Below are positions 35,996 to 48,046 of a stretch of 60,000 bases of DNA, one piece after another; within the stretch, counting starts at the first letter, position 1, and each line of letters begins with the position of its first letter. The stretch is from the NCBI RefSeq assembly GCF_030272615.1, contig NC_081413.1, positions 98,738,239 through 98,798,238 of the forward strand, given 5' to 3'. This DNA comes from Cryptomeria japonica. Its lineage: Eukaryota > Streptophyta > Pinopsida > Cupressales > Cupressaceae. The notes below the pieces were generated by a model, which saw nothing but the letters and a program-made list of their open reading frames with translations, had not been told where the DNA came from and searched no databases. The position numbers were made by a program, and so were the translations under genes.

Positions 35996-38900
35996 TTAAA
36001 TACTTATTCCATTGTACCATCTGCATCCTCTCTTTTTTTCCAAAGCATCTATAATTGTCTCATGATCTTCCATACAAATTGTCCACAACTTTTTATTACT
36101 AGGTCTGCTGCGATATCTCACTAATTGTATATTTGTTGCAACAATCAAATGTGAGTAGTGTATTATCTTCTTATGTGTTTCATAATCTTCAAAAGCAGGC
36201 AAACCATTCTTCCTTGTCAAATATTTCCTTAGCCAAGTTCCAACAACTACCACTTAACCAGTCGGATAATGAAAACCATCATCATCTTCTCGAGGATTAA
36301 CTAGTTTGTGTTTAGTCTCAACACATCGAGCCAACCAATATTTTGTTTCCTTTTCATTGTCCTCGGGTGCAACAATGGCATACACATGTCCTAGACAAAC
36401 AAAAAATTAATAAATTGTCACAATTTAGAATTTAAAAAATGCCATTTCTAATTTACACTAAATATAAAAAAGTTTGAAACTATTTTTATTAAATTGCCAA
36501 CAAAATAATAAAAAATGATTACCTTTCTGTACAAGGTCAAAAACATGATCATAATCATCTGATGCAAATAGTTCATCATTATCTTCAATTGTGTTAATCT
36601 GATCTTGTGCTTGAGTAGTCTGTCAATGATATTTGATTCCAATCTTCAACCCATTCAGTATTCTCACATACATCAGAATCACCTAAAATACAAAACTGAC
36701 AAAAACATGCAAGTTCCCTTATCCATATAGTCCATGTGCTTGCATTTGAACTCTTAAATGAATGCCATTTTGTCGATCCGCTAATTGTCTCACAATCAAG
36801 TTTCGACACAATGTTTTCCTCTTCAACTAACCAAAAGAATAGTTGAATTATAGAGTTCACACTTGATCCAATAGATAAGGTTGTGTTGCACCAATCTACA
36901 ATTGCACGTGCATCTTTAAATTTTACATTATCTTCAAATTTTAATTGCTCTCTAGAAAGAATTCTTTTAACACATGCACTAGCTCCATCATGTTCTCCTT
37001 TGCCATGTCCAGTTTAAAAAAAACTCCATATATGTTGGATATTGTATTCCTTGTGAGCCCTGCTTAACCAATAAAACATTCGAGAATTCTTGAATTGTCC
37101 GGTACAATTATCTGACCATATAAGATGTTCTATCATCTGGATTCCTCTTTCTCTTATACTTCTATAAGTTAAGTTGTTGAAACAATATTGAACAAACTCT
37201 AACGAGTGCATCCTATTATCACTCACATAGAAATGACACTCCCTTAGGATTTTTCTATCATCCTCTATGCTATCATCTGCGTGTCTATAAACAATATGAA
37301 CAAAAATAGCAACTTGAGTGGAATTGTAATATTGAGATTGAATTTCATCTTGTGGCTTAAGAGTATAGTTTTCTGCAAAGTCCACCACTAATAGTATACT
37401 TCCAACTAGAAATGTATTTCTACATGTGCGAAATTGAGAATCAAGCTATCTAGCATGTTGAGAGTGTGTCACATATTTTGGTACAATCTTACTTTTAAAT
37501 TTTGACATGAATGGATGTACACTAACCTTCTCTGTGATTAAATCAACACGCTTTCCTGTTTTCTCATCCTTTAAGGGATACTCAACATTCTTAAATCTTC
37601 TAAAATCCACTAGTTGTTGTCCATCAGTTCTTTGACAAAATAAACTTGTTATAAATTCTTTGATTGATTCAGGTGGCATATCAATACCACATTCCTGGAT
37701 AAGCATGTTACTATGCAAAACACAATGTATGTATCAAAAAACATCATAATAGTAATGAAATTGCATGTGCGTTTTACAACAACAAGAGACTCTTTGTTTG
37801 TTAATTTTCACATACCAAGGCTTGCATTTTTCAAATGATCTTTGACTTATAGTGATATTTCCAGGTAACAAAACTTCATCCAAAAAATTTCTATAAAATT
37901 CAGTTTGAATTGTGTCTAATAGGTGTTTTGGATGAGAGTCATGAATTTTACACCCCACTCTCAACTTTAGAACATCTCTAGCATTAGATGATACCCTTGT
38001 ATTATCATGCCAAAACTTTTCAACCAAATATTTCACTTTAATATTCAATTTCATATCTAACCTACGAAGTCTACCACTAAAACTCCAACTTTGGTTGATT
38101 GGATCACTTTCAATACTTTATCTTCTTTTAGCTACTCTAACCAATGTTTTAGGATGCATCTTTAAAATTCCACTAATGTTGCTTACCATCATTTTATTCA
38201 AGGTTTCTTTATTCACTATGGCAGTTGTTATAGCTCATCACGCCGCATTCTTATCTTTAGATCGACTCGTTGTACCAATAGATTCAATGGCACTTGCAAC
38301 AGTAGACATAGCATGCTTAACATATTCATCTTTTTTTTATGGTTTCACATAGATGCCTATTTTTTTCATCACTTTTCTCATTTTCCACATTCTAATCAAT
38401 TGCATCATAAGTTGACATTGAATTGCAAGTTTTTTTTGATAAAAAAATTCTTTGTATATTCTATTGGCATATGTTCTTATTTGTCTCCAAGAAATCTTAC
38501 CAAGAAGATTATCCAAAACATTTTTTTCAAGTTTTATAAAAACGTTTCCCTGATCTTCAACAATTGGAGGATTTTCATTTTCACCATGTTCAAAAGGATT
38601 TTCAGTTTCAACATTCAAAAGAATTTTATCTTTACCAACATGAAGGTTTTCATTTTCATGGACAATTCTATCAATCGCAACATTGGTATATCCAACTTCT
38701 ACTAAATCATCAATATGAATATCACCTATAATCACATTATCCATGTCTTGCAGAGAAGGATTTGAAGATGTACCTGGATAATTTGAAGATGTACCTAGAT
38801 TTGAGGATGTTGTACTTGGAATATTCTTCATAATTGTTTCATTCACATCATCATCATCCATAATTACATCATCTATGTCCATCTGATCCCTCAAGGCATC

Positions 38901-39077
38901 ATCTTGAATGTCTGTCTCTTCCATTGTTGTGGATCTAGAAGCATCGAGAGTATTCATCTGTCGAATTGTCATTCTTCTATCCCTTTGACGTTTGGCCTCC
39001 TTCTCTCGTTCTTCTTGTATTTCCTCAACAATCAATTTCTTCCTTTATTTCTTCTTCTGACGTTGTTTGGACCCCAT
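35996..39077 (-). pseudogene. Transposase-like gene of the 21.3-kb DNA transposon
   Basis: From ATG at 39077 (MGSKQRQKKK) the - strand stays in one frame to about 36620 (about 820 codons), broken only by stops (39044-39046, 38337, two near 38250, about 38122, 37734, 37446, 37014). A frameshift near 36620 is followed by an intron (GT at 36522, AG at 36391) and a last exon ending at 35996. Order: basic start; acidic low-complexity region; YVKP to KTLVRVAKRR, which looks helix-turn-helix-like; Cys/His cluster (RVSCCCKTHMQFH); VVDFAENY (D near 37384); QDEIQSQYYN; VSDNRMHS; IWSDNCTGQFKNS (D near 37111); and TGHGKGEHDGASACVKR (near 37000). The C-terminus has a GHVYAIVAPED segment. Spaced acidic residues in this order suggest an RNase H-fold DDE/D transposase. 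The layout resembles poorly annotated animal proteins of the same motif series. The 4-bp TSD favours Sola, unproven. Confidence 0.7.
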
Positions 39078-39265
39078 AACTAAAAACTTATACAATAAAT
39101 GCCACCTTCAAAAAATGGATCTAAAATTGCAACAAAAAAGCATCCAAAGGACAACTAGATCATAATATATCATGTAAAAACTCGCACATTTGAATCGACA
39201 TGTTTTATTATGTTGAATGATCGTATATTTATACAATTTTGAAAAGAAAAAAAATTAATGGTAAA
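39078..39265 (-). other. Transposase upstream region
   Basis: AT-rich sequence between the start codon and the right subterminal repeats. It would hold the promoter; no element can be named with confidence. Confidence 0.4.
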
Positions 39266-39267
39266 AC

Positions 39268-39412
39268 AAAACGGGATCCCATTTTAATTCGAAATGGGAT
39301 CCCGTTTGCTTTTTTTTTTTTAAATAATTTGCAATAAAGAACGAGATCCCATTTTCAACGCGGGATCCCGTTCTCAACATGGGATCTCGTTCTCAACACG
39401 GGATCTCGTTTG
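39268..39412. repeat. Right subterminal GGGATCCC repeat cluster
   Basis: Six copies or variants (ACGGGATCCCATT, ATGGGATCCCGTT, CGAGATCCCATT, GCGGGATCCCGTT, ATGGGATCTCGTT, ACGGGATCTCGTT) in about 145 bases, matching the left cluster at 19070-19335. Confidence 0.85.
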
Positions 39413-40261
39413 TAAAAAGATTTTTGTGGGGCCCGCTTGTAGGTTCAGAATTAGGCTTGGTAAATGGTTCGAAAAGCCGAACCTGAGGCTTGGAACTAGT
39501 TTGACCTGCAACTTCAAGCCCGAATCAAGCTTCATACAAAAAAATGACTTCAAAAATATATCTGAACATCTAATTTTCAGAATTTTTTTAAACAACAAAA
39601 ACCCATTATAGTAAACACTGTCTAGATTCCAAATATATAAATTTTTAAGAGAATGGATCAATATTTTTAATTTTAAAATAATTTCCAATGAAAGAGATCC
39701 ATAAACTTGAAATAACATGGTTTTTTAAAATTTTAATAACTTTATTGTCTTTAAGTTTTTTGAAAAAAAAGTTAGATGGCATCAAACTAAAGACAAATCT
39801 ATACAGTTTAAAAAAAAAATTAAAAAATGTTAAGTTTAGGTCAAATTATGCTTGCCGTACACACGGATTTTTCAAAACAATGATTATGCCCAATTAAAAA
39901 ATAACAAAAAAAATATATGGAAAAAAATTACAAAAAAATATCCTCACCAAAGGTGAGTGAGTTATAGATATTTTCCCAAAAGGATAAAGAAAAATACTTT
40001 CATTTAGGTCAAATTATGCTTGTCGTACATGGGCATGGTATGGTCCTAAAAAGTGACTTTTAAACTATAGTTTTTACTAATGCCTATTCAAACTTCCTTT
40101 TTAAGATCTGGGTATTGAAAAAAATTACATATTTGGAAAGTAGACTTCGAGCACTACATTTTCTATTCCTAAATTTTTCCAAGAATCATCCTTTAAGTGC
40201 CTCAAATATTTAGGTCAAATGGGATGAAATCGAAAAAAAAAAATTCCACTTTTTGGCCAAA
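39413..40261. other. Right subterminal spacer
   Basis: A/T-rich with two near-copies of AGGTCAAATTATGCTTG (39838 and 40008). No gene recognised; short frames look like chance. Confidence 0.6.
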
Positions 40262-40289
40262 AAGTGGACACAACTTCTTGCACTTACCC
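40262..40289 (-). repeat. DNA transposon right TIR
   Basis: Reverse complement of 18986-19013 apart from two adjacent positions. It is followed by ATCC, the right target duplicate. Confidence 0.92.
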
Positions 40290-40293
40290 ATCC

Positions 40294-41172
40294 AGCTATG
40301 CTCAACACTTTGCAACTCTCAGGAACATCTCACACTACTCTTGGATGGCTCAATACATTCTTCTAAGACCACCGGCACCATGAACATCAACTGTGTCAAC
40401 CTAAATAGCCATCTCAACTAGGTCAGCCACTAAACCGTAATTACAATACAAATCATAAGAGATCATCTCAAATAAATCATACAGATCATTACATCAAATT
40501 ACAATGCAATATCAACTATTGGTTGATCATAACTCATCACAAAAATATCAGTTTGTAACAAAGTCAAAACCTTATAACAATCCACTAAGCGTTTCACTGA
40601 TTCCCAATAAATTATTCCATCATTCGCGCCAAAACAACATTTAAATCATTCACGCAGGTTGTGTCGTGTTACCACCAACATGTAGACTCTTCCTTGATCA
40701 CCGCCATATCAAAAATCATTATTGGTTTGATGATTTCTGCACCTGTCCTTAAACCCTGGCAAAACTTCATCAGAAATTTGAAACAAGGCTTCTGGTAGTC
40801 ATCACAAGATGCGGCTCTGATCATATACTCCTTTCCATGATAAAAGCTTATATTCCAAACAGAAAATCACCAATCATTATCGATCGCCCGATTCAAGAAA
40901 AACATCTTTGTTTTACTGGTTAAAGTCCTATGTCACAGTCTTTTGTATATTTACGATAATCCCTATCTCCGATAAACCAAATCACTTAGATGACAAACCA
41001 AACATCAATAATCATCATCAAACATAAATTCACATTAGTTGCCATCAATGACAACACAAATAACTAATCATGTCATCTAACCACAAAATCCCAGTCTTCT
41101 ATCCTCTATCAGTTCAGTCATCATCCTTCAACTGCATCATCACATCTGCATTAGTCATGCCAAAAGCCAACA
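40294..41172 (-). repeat. Copia 5' LTR, outer part
   Basis: Resumes the LTR interrupted at 18985 (AGCTATGCTCAACACT versus AGTTATGCTCAACACT near 12753) and ends GCCAACA at 41172, followed by the TTGTC duplicate. Confidence 0.92.
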
Positions 41173-41177
41173 TTGTC

Positions 41178-43050
41178 AATACTCAATCTTTTCTTGAGTT
41201 CTTCACTGATATCTTCTAGTTTGAAGATTACCTTTGTTTGATTTAATTTGACACAATTATTTGTCAAATGGTCTACAACTAAATTAGCCTCTCTATATAC
41301 ATGAGAGATCATCCAATTGTCAAAAAAAAATAGATTTTCCTAAATTTCCTTAGGCCATTATTTTAGCCTCCAATTTTGGATTTGTCTTTTACTGATTGCA
41401 TTGATACATATTTGTGAATCTCCTTCAATACCAATTTTTTTAATGATTTTGTTTTTACAAAGTCATATCCCTTTTGCGAGTGTCATGATTTATGCTTCAT
41501 TATTAGTAGTCATGCCAAACTTATTTGATATTGCCCATATCAAATCCCCTTTATAATTTTTAATTATACAACATTAGACTACTAGCCCAAATTGCCCCTA
41601 GTCATCCCATCAAAATTTAATTTCAATCCTTCTATACTTGGAGTCACCCAAGTTTCTTTGTCTCTTGACTTTTGTTTCCTGGATATATTGCCAATAGGTT
41701 TCTTTAATTTTCTCTATTTGTTTTATATTATATCATCCCAACTACTAAAATGAGTAGGATTACCTAATCTTTTCACATTCACCACTTCACATATCCCATC
41801 CTCAATCTTATTTATTACTCTATCCACACTAAGACTTTCATCATTGAATATTCTTCGATTTTGTTCCTTCCATAACTACCAAGTCAGCATTGAGTGTCCC
41901 ACATTCCAATATCTCTCCTATAATTATATGTTCTTCTTGGCTAACTAGTTAAGAATTTCAAAAGATTATCTTATCTCGGAGATAACCGACCTAAAGAATT
42001 TTCAATCCATTCCCAACGCTAGGCTACATATGAATAGGTTAATAAAATATAATTTTTCTACTCATTATCCTTTCTATATAATAAACAAATGTTGGGTCCC
42101 ATAATTCCAATTCACATCAACCAATCCCCTATGAGTATACGACCAGGTAATGTCATCCATAAGAACACCCCTTGTTTGGGAAGAATATATTTGTTCCAAC
42201 AAATCTCTACTAGCCATATGTCATATGTTTCAAAAACATTGTGAACAACATGCCCCAATATAACCATGTATTCTCTTGATTTCAACCCTACCCAAATAAT
42301 CTCATCATTTTTATCAGTTAGGTGTATCTTTCAATTATCTAAAACACTAATCAGTTTGGTTTTATCTTGTTCTGGAATTGGATAAGTGTGAAATCTCTCT
42401 ATTGAAAGCCATAGCATGTCACCACCATTCTCCTTTAGAATACAAGTTGCATCCCAATGTAGAAGAGGAATTTTTTTTCCATCTTTAGCCCCTTCCTATA
42501 AATTTTTTTTAGGTATCCTTCGAGATCTAATTTGGCCTTACTTATGAGTCTCAAATAAGACATCATATATATAGATATAGTGGATAAAACTAATTGTATC
42601 ATCAATATCCTTCCTGCTAGCAGGAGCCATTCATTTTTCCAAGATGATTTATTTTTGCATTTATTAATTATCTCATCCCAATGTATTGAATTGCAAATTC
42701 CTTTAAATAATGGAATTCCATTATACTTAGATGGTAAATCCAAAGAAAAAAATTGCAGCAACCCTGCTATCTTTTATTGAATCACTTTATTTATGTTTAA
42801 AAGTGAATTACTGTGTTCTCCTTATTTAGAATCTAACCAGAGGAATTAGTGTAATAGTCTAAAGCTCCCTTGATATTTTTGCTTTCCTTATTGTTGCTTC
42901 CTGAATTGAATAGTATCGTCTGCAAATTGAGAATGGGAAAAGGGATCCATGTCTTTTAAAACCTTAATGCCCTTCCATATTTTTGCATCTCTTAAACTTT
43001 TGAAGAATCTGCCCAGGGCTTTTGTCATGATAACAAATAAGAAAGGGGAT
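41178..43050 (-). pseudogene. LINE (L1-type) ORF2: RT palm to RNase H
   Basis: The - strand reads PLSPFLFVIMTKALGRFF directly left of the TRIM, then SQFADDTIQF with the catalytic FADD at 42915-42926. The thumb-region frame 42761-42435 (YNGIPLF, WLLLAGRILMIQLVLSTI, YMMSYL) is the typical plant L1 sequence after the RT. An RNase H-like end (about 41650-41180, with ATNNMAE-like degenerate codons) follows and is cut by the copia insertion, resuming at 11966. Many stops and frameshifts are present. Role: target-primed reverse transcription of the LINE RNA; now dead. Confidence 0.82.
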
Positions 43051-43055
43051 AATGG

Positions 43056-43428
43056 TGTTAGAAATATGATTTCTGTTACTCCAAAAGATTGACATGTTAA
43101 TTATTGATACAACCATGAGATTTAATAAATCCATGAGAGGTGGTTAAGCCGTGTCACAAACTCGAACACTGCACTACATAGAACAAATAGACCAAGACCG
43201 CACACCTTGCAACAATCGCCCCAGCACAAGCGAGGGGTTTGAAACCATGACCTAGGCTCTGATACCACTTGTTAGAAACACAATTGTCATTGCACCAAAA
43301 GATCAACCTATTAATGCCCAATACGACTGTGAGATTTAATGAATCCATAGGAAATATTTAAGCCATGTTGCAAAATTGAGCATTGTGTTGCATAGCACAA
43401 GGAGACCAAGGGTGCACACCTTACAACA
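43056..43428 (-). mobile_element. 373-bp TRIM element inside the LINE RT
   Basis: Two 159-bp LTRs (43056-43214 and 43270-43428) enclose only 55 bp. The primer site (TGGTATCAGAGCC on the - strand) is at 43255-43267 and a purine-rich GCTGGGGCGAT lies beside the left LTR. The target duplication AATGG is at 43051-43055 and 43429-43433. It interrupts the conserved GDPLSPFLF motif of the LINE RT, and removing it restores that motif. It is an exceptionally small complete terminal-repeat retrotransposon, necessarily non-autonomous. Confidence 0.93.
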
Positions 43429-43433
43429 AATGG

Positions 43434-44718
43434 GTCTCCTTATCTCAGTCTAATGCTAGCTTTAAAAAATCCACACATTGACCTATTCACAATTATTGAA
43501 TATCTTGAAGTGGATATGCATTTATATATTAACTCTAACTAGACTTCTCCAAACCCAAATATCTTCATTACCTCTATCAAAAAATACCATCGAACCCTAT
43601 TATATGCCTTACTAATATCCAACTTAATCAACATGCTCTTTAACTTTTCACTATTTATGGTATGAGTTACCTCTGATGTAGTAATAATACTACCCATCAT
43701 ATCATTTCTTGGAGTGAAACCATTCTATTCTTAAGATATAATTTTGTTCGTAATTTCTTTCAACCTATTTTCCAACTCTATAGAAACAATCTTGTAAATT
43801 ATATTACATAGGGAAATGGGTTTGTAATCGTTGAAAGACTGGCAATCATCTTTTTCGAGTATCAAAACAATCACTATATTATTCATATCATTGAAAATTT
43901 TCCTTCATTTCCTTATATCCTTTATAAGCTTAAGAATTTTATCTCCCATGGAAGACCAACACTTTTGATAAAAATGGGTTGGGAAACTATTCGGGTAGGG
44001 TACCTTATCCAAACCAAGTTGGAATGTGGCGGTTCTGAATTCATCTATGTTGAAAGATTTATTCAGAAACTTATTATCCTCTTCTAAAACACAATGTGGA
44101 ATTTTTGTTTGAAGGTAATAGTCTAGATTGATCTCTGATGTCTCTACTAATAGATAATGAAACAACCTAACCATCTCATCTTCAATACTTTTAAATAAAA
44201 CCCCATCCATTGTGATAGTGTTCTCAATTTTGTTGTGTTTTTTGTGTGCCTTTGTAGTTGTATGAAAATATTTAGTGTTTAGATTCCAGCCACCAACCAA
44301 CTTTCTATATCCTTGTCCCTCCAATATATCTCCTCTCTAGCCAATAATTATGCATGTTTTTTCTTTTAAAGTTTTTTCTTTAATATAGTCTTCCACAAAC
44401 ATTCCAAACTTTAGAATTTTTTTGTTAAGGTTTTGGAGTTCTAACTCCATTGTTTCCCTTTCTTTAAAATATGTTTTATTCTTTATTCCATACTTTCAAT
44501 CTGTATTTAATGAAAGTCGGTCTTTTCATGAATTGATAACTTAATGTGCCTTTAAAGGCATTATTTTCCTTCCACCAACCTTCTATCAACTCTATTAACT
44601 TCTCCCACCACCACATAATTTCAATTTTGAAATACACCTTTGATGGTTTAAAACTTAGCTTGAATTCTAACAAAACTAGGAAATGATTAGAAACTTCTAT
44701 TGGAAGGATATTTGTTTC
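43434..44718 (-). pseudogene. LINE ORF2: endonuclease C-terminus to RT fingers
   Basis: From the right: LPIEVSNHFLVL, close to the SDH motif that ends the endonuclease, then MWWWEKLIELIEGWW and YRLKVWNKE (44673-44476). A frame at 44324-43905 reads GGWNLNTKYFHTTTKAHKKHNKI and ENTITMDG, the usual LINE segment before the RT. RT fingers follow (ISLCNIIYKIVS near 43830; LIKLDISKAYNRVRW near 43600). It is cut on the left by the TRIM and on the right by the gypsy element. Stops and frameshifts throughout. Confidence 0.8.
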
Positions 44719-47700
44719 TATAATGGTGTAAAATTAGGGTTTCACCAATTAAGATAATAAAACCACTGACCTTACTAAATTAATAATTACATTAAAATAG
44801 GGGTAAATCCAATAGATCTAGCCACAATTCAATTAGTAAAAGGGTTGAAATACTAATTAGATTTACTTGTTTGTTTGCCACCCCCTTTTAGTTGAAATTG
44901 GATTTAAATTGTAAATCTTAGGGTAAAACTGATGGTCTTGTAAAGCACTAAGAGGGGGGATGAATCAGTGACACCAAACAAATAACTACTTTAAACACTG
45001 ACCGGTAGATAAACTTGATAAGTTTGTTAAACAATATGCATGCACTCAAAAATGATATAACAACATCCACAATAAGTAAAACATCCACCATAACACAAGT
45101 GTTTATACATGGAAAACCCAAATAGGTAAAAACCATGGTGAGATGGGACTCACAAGTTAACTATCTGCAGTAATAGATAACTGACCGGTTAGGGTCTACA
45201 AAATGCTCTACTAGGAGCGAATCTTGTTAAAGATCCCAAAGCTTAGTTAAAAGCTATACCCTGTAAAAGGTAGTACCCTATAAGGAGTAACCTCGGTGGA
45301 GGATTTCTGAATCCAAACTAATGGATCACCTAGTGAAAAGGATTTGAACAATGAAGCTTGTTAGAGCTTACCTGGTTAGGGGATTTGACTGTTGCAATGA
45401 TTAGAAAACAACAGGTGATTTGATCTAGTAGTAGCACAAATTACTTGTATAGATCCTCTTCTACGCACTTAACACTTCTTTACCAACATACTCTGTGACT
45501 TAACACTTCTGCCTTTACACATAGCATATCACTTTCACTCATCCAAAATAATTCATTGTGATGTCAATATATAGATATTTAGATTTCATGTCGGCCTCTA
45601 GAAATCATAACACAATGACGTAGGTGTACTGTATCTAGTCAAGTGATCATAACTCATCCCAAAAATACCGCCAAATCTTGTCAGCAAGGATAATTCATCA
45701 CAGCTTCTGATTGTCGTGCTCTGTGAAGTGTACCTATACCTGCAACCACAATGCACTCAATATATCATTACAAGCATGGTTAGAAGATTTAAATCAAATA
45801 AAGACAAAACCATAGCTAATCGACTTATTGCCTCCTAGTAAATACGAGTATGAAAATGCTCTCAGATCTGATTATGCATAATCCAGTGACTTGACTACAC
45901 TTAGATGGAGGATTTGAATGCTGAAAATGCATGATCTAGCAAGAATAGCATGATTAAGCTATATGAGTTCATGATTGATCTAGAAAATGAACTAGAATTA
46001 AGATGCAATTAAGCTAAAATGAGTATGATAACATTGCTAAGAAATGATAAACTAGAAGCTAGATGCCTATAGTAACAATGCTTAAGCTATGAATGAGATG
46101 GGATCCATATTCCTCAAAATGAGGTCTATTTATAGGATTTTCCAAGGCTAGGGGTGAGTTGGCATGAATCAACGGTTGAGATTGATCTGAAGATATCAAT
46201 GGTTAAATTGGAGGAGGTTGGCAAAGGGAGTTGGATTAAAGGGAACACTTAGTGACAAGTGTCACAAAGGTTCTAGAAGATGTTGGATGAAAGGGGACAT
46301 GGTGGTAGGTAGAATGGGTTAGGTTTAGGAATGGTTAGGTTTAGGAGTGGTAGAAGTTAGGAGAATTTGAATTTAGAAATTCAAATAATAGGAAAAGGCT
46401 AATTAATCTCAACAACTCATTGATTTGATTTGTTTTAATTAATTAAAGGATTTGAAGAAATGAATTTGGATGGAGGGAATTAATCAATTTGAATTAATTA
46501 ATTAAAGGGGTGAAATGAAACTATTTAATAAATCCTTAGATTTATTAATAAGTAGATGAAAGGGGGAATTTAATCAAATTGGGGAGAGAGATTGATTGAG
46601 ATAATTGCTTATTCAATTGATTATCTTCAGACCATTTTTAGGTGTATACAGTGATAACTCATCACATAATCAATGAATATCAATTGGAACAATCAATACC
46701 GGTTGGAGTTAATCATATAAACTGTTTATCCTTGATGCTCCTGTGATAATCTCCACTAGATCCTCATGTTGATGTCGAGTTATGCAAATCCACGGGTTGT
46801 CTCCATATATAGAAATTGGTTGTCACCATGTAGTGGTTGGATATAAACCTCTAGAATACCGGTTGTAGTATAAACAACTTTGAAGTCACACCAGTAGACA
46901 ATATGAACATATGTGTATGTATGTGTTTCATCAATGATAGCATATGATTAAGTTTAGTCATCAAGCCAACAAAAATATTGAATAATTGAAGTGAATCAAA
47001 AATAATAGTGTGTTATAGACATCTGAAAGAGCCATAGATAGAGATCTAAACAAAAGAAGAGGATTATAACATATTACTAGAAAATCAGGCTGAATTGTCG
47101 AGACCGTGGTGATGTGTTATTGGGATCTTGTAACTCTCTTATAGGCAAGTGGAATCTTTCCCAGATCAGGGAGACCCACCGGATCCACTATTAGAAGCGC
47201 TCGGGCAAAATTCTCAAGAACATGGTGGTAGGTCACACTGGTCCTCTTCTTTTCACTCCTTCAAAATAAAAACCTATTCGTCGACTTCAATCATAGCTCT
47301 CAAATAAATTTCATGCACACAGAAAGAGAAGAAAAGAATTTGTGGATAAAAGTTTGTCTTGGTCAAACCCTAGTTTAGGAATTAACCTTAAAATGGAAAT
47401 GATAATTATAGTGGAAATAGATTTTAATTATAGAAAGATGCTTTCCTTTTGATGGAAAGGCTAGATTTGAAATCGAATGCTTGTAATTGAAGTGTATACC
47501 TTGATGAAGCTTGCATGAATCCTCACACAAAGGCTTTAGGATGCCATGTAGAATGTCTTTATATAAGTTTGATCATGAATGCCATATTGAAGGCTTCAAC
47601 TTGATTGAACTTCTCCTTCAATGCTTGAGAAATTCTTGATTACTTTCTCACTTGAATGGAATTCACTAGGGTGTAATTGACATCATAGGTTGCCTTAGAA

Positions 47701-48046
47701 GTTTGGGTTTCAAATGAGAGAGGTAGGCCTCCTTTTATACTTAATTGTTCCAAAACTATTTAAATTTTTGGAGCAAGCTGACATGGGACGTAAATTACCA
47801 CCCACTTGAAGTGATCATTATGAAAACCAAATTTGGTTCCTAATTGAGAGGACCATGACGTTGTGGTGCCATGGTCTTGAGAATCGGGACTCAACTTTGG
47901 GGAAAAGATAGAAGAGAAAGTGAAAATGCAGGTTTGTGGGAGGTGTGATCAAAATCAAAGTAGTCATCGGACATTGAAAGACAAAATGCCAAGGTGAGGT
48001 CTAGGTGAGGACAAAATTGTATGCAGATATAATTTTTGATGCTACA
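44719..48046 (-). repeat. G 3' LTR, interrupted by a solo LTR
   Basis: 44719-44929 and 46977-48046 together match 53949-55275. The break is explained by the 2,042-bp solo LTR. No gene is present. Confidence 0.85.
44930..46971 (-). repeat. Solo LTR (2042 bp) in G
   Basis: TGATGGTCTTG...AAGCCAACA with flanks AAAAC (44925-44929) and AAAAT (46972-46976). The empty site is visible in the other G LTR at about 54155 (GGGTAAAACAATAAATAATT). It contains a GAGGGGGGATGAATCAG start and a GGTAAAAACCATGGTGAG module, placing it with the copia-like LTRs here; the internal region was lost by recombination. It resembles the D LTR in layout. Confidence 0.85.

Larger units (their letters stand above)
18986..40289. 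mobile_element. 21.3-kb DNA transposon, superfamily unassigned (Sola-like by TSD)
   Basis: The left end GGGTAAGTGCAAGAAGT is exactly inverted at the right end (40273-40289). The match continues for 9 more bases after a 2-base difference, giving a TIR of about 28 bp. The host LTR sequence GATCCAG, known from the sibling LTR, is split so that ATCT (18982-18985) and ATCC (40290-40293) flank the element: a 4-bp duplication with one mutation. Inside are subterminal GGGATCCC repeats, two opposed CCCCTTAAG arrays, a spliced + strand gene, a - strand transposase-like pseudogene and the inserted element F. Without F it is 13.3 kb. The 4-bp duplication is a property of Sola elements; assignment needs a profile search. 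Confidence 0.88.
11972..41172 (-). mobile_element. Ty1/copia retrotransposon split by a 21.3-kb DNA transposon
   Basis: The left LTR 11972-13641 and the right LTR (18223-18985 plus 40294-41172) are direct repeats. The target duplication TTGTC is present at 11967-11971 and 41173-41177. Without the nested DNA the element is about 7.9 kb. In - strand order it has gag, protease, integrase, RT and RNase H, the copia order. Frames are interrupted by stops and at least one deletion, and two key residues are changed, so it is dead. It is inserted in the LINE. The right (5') LTR is interrupted between positions equivalent to about 12750 of the left LTR, which directly shows the empty site of the DNA transposon. 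Confidence 0.93.
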
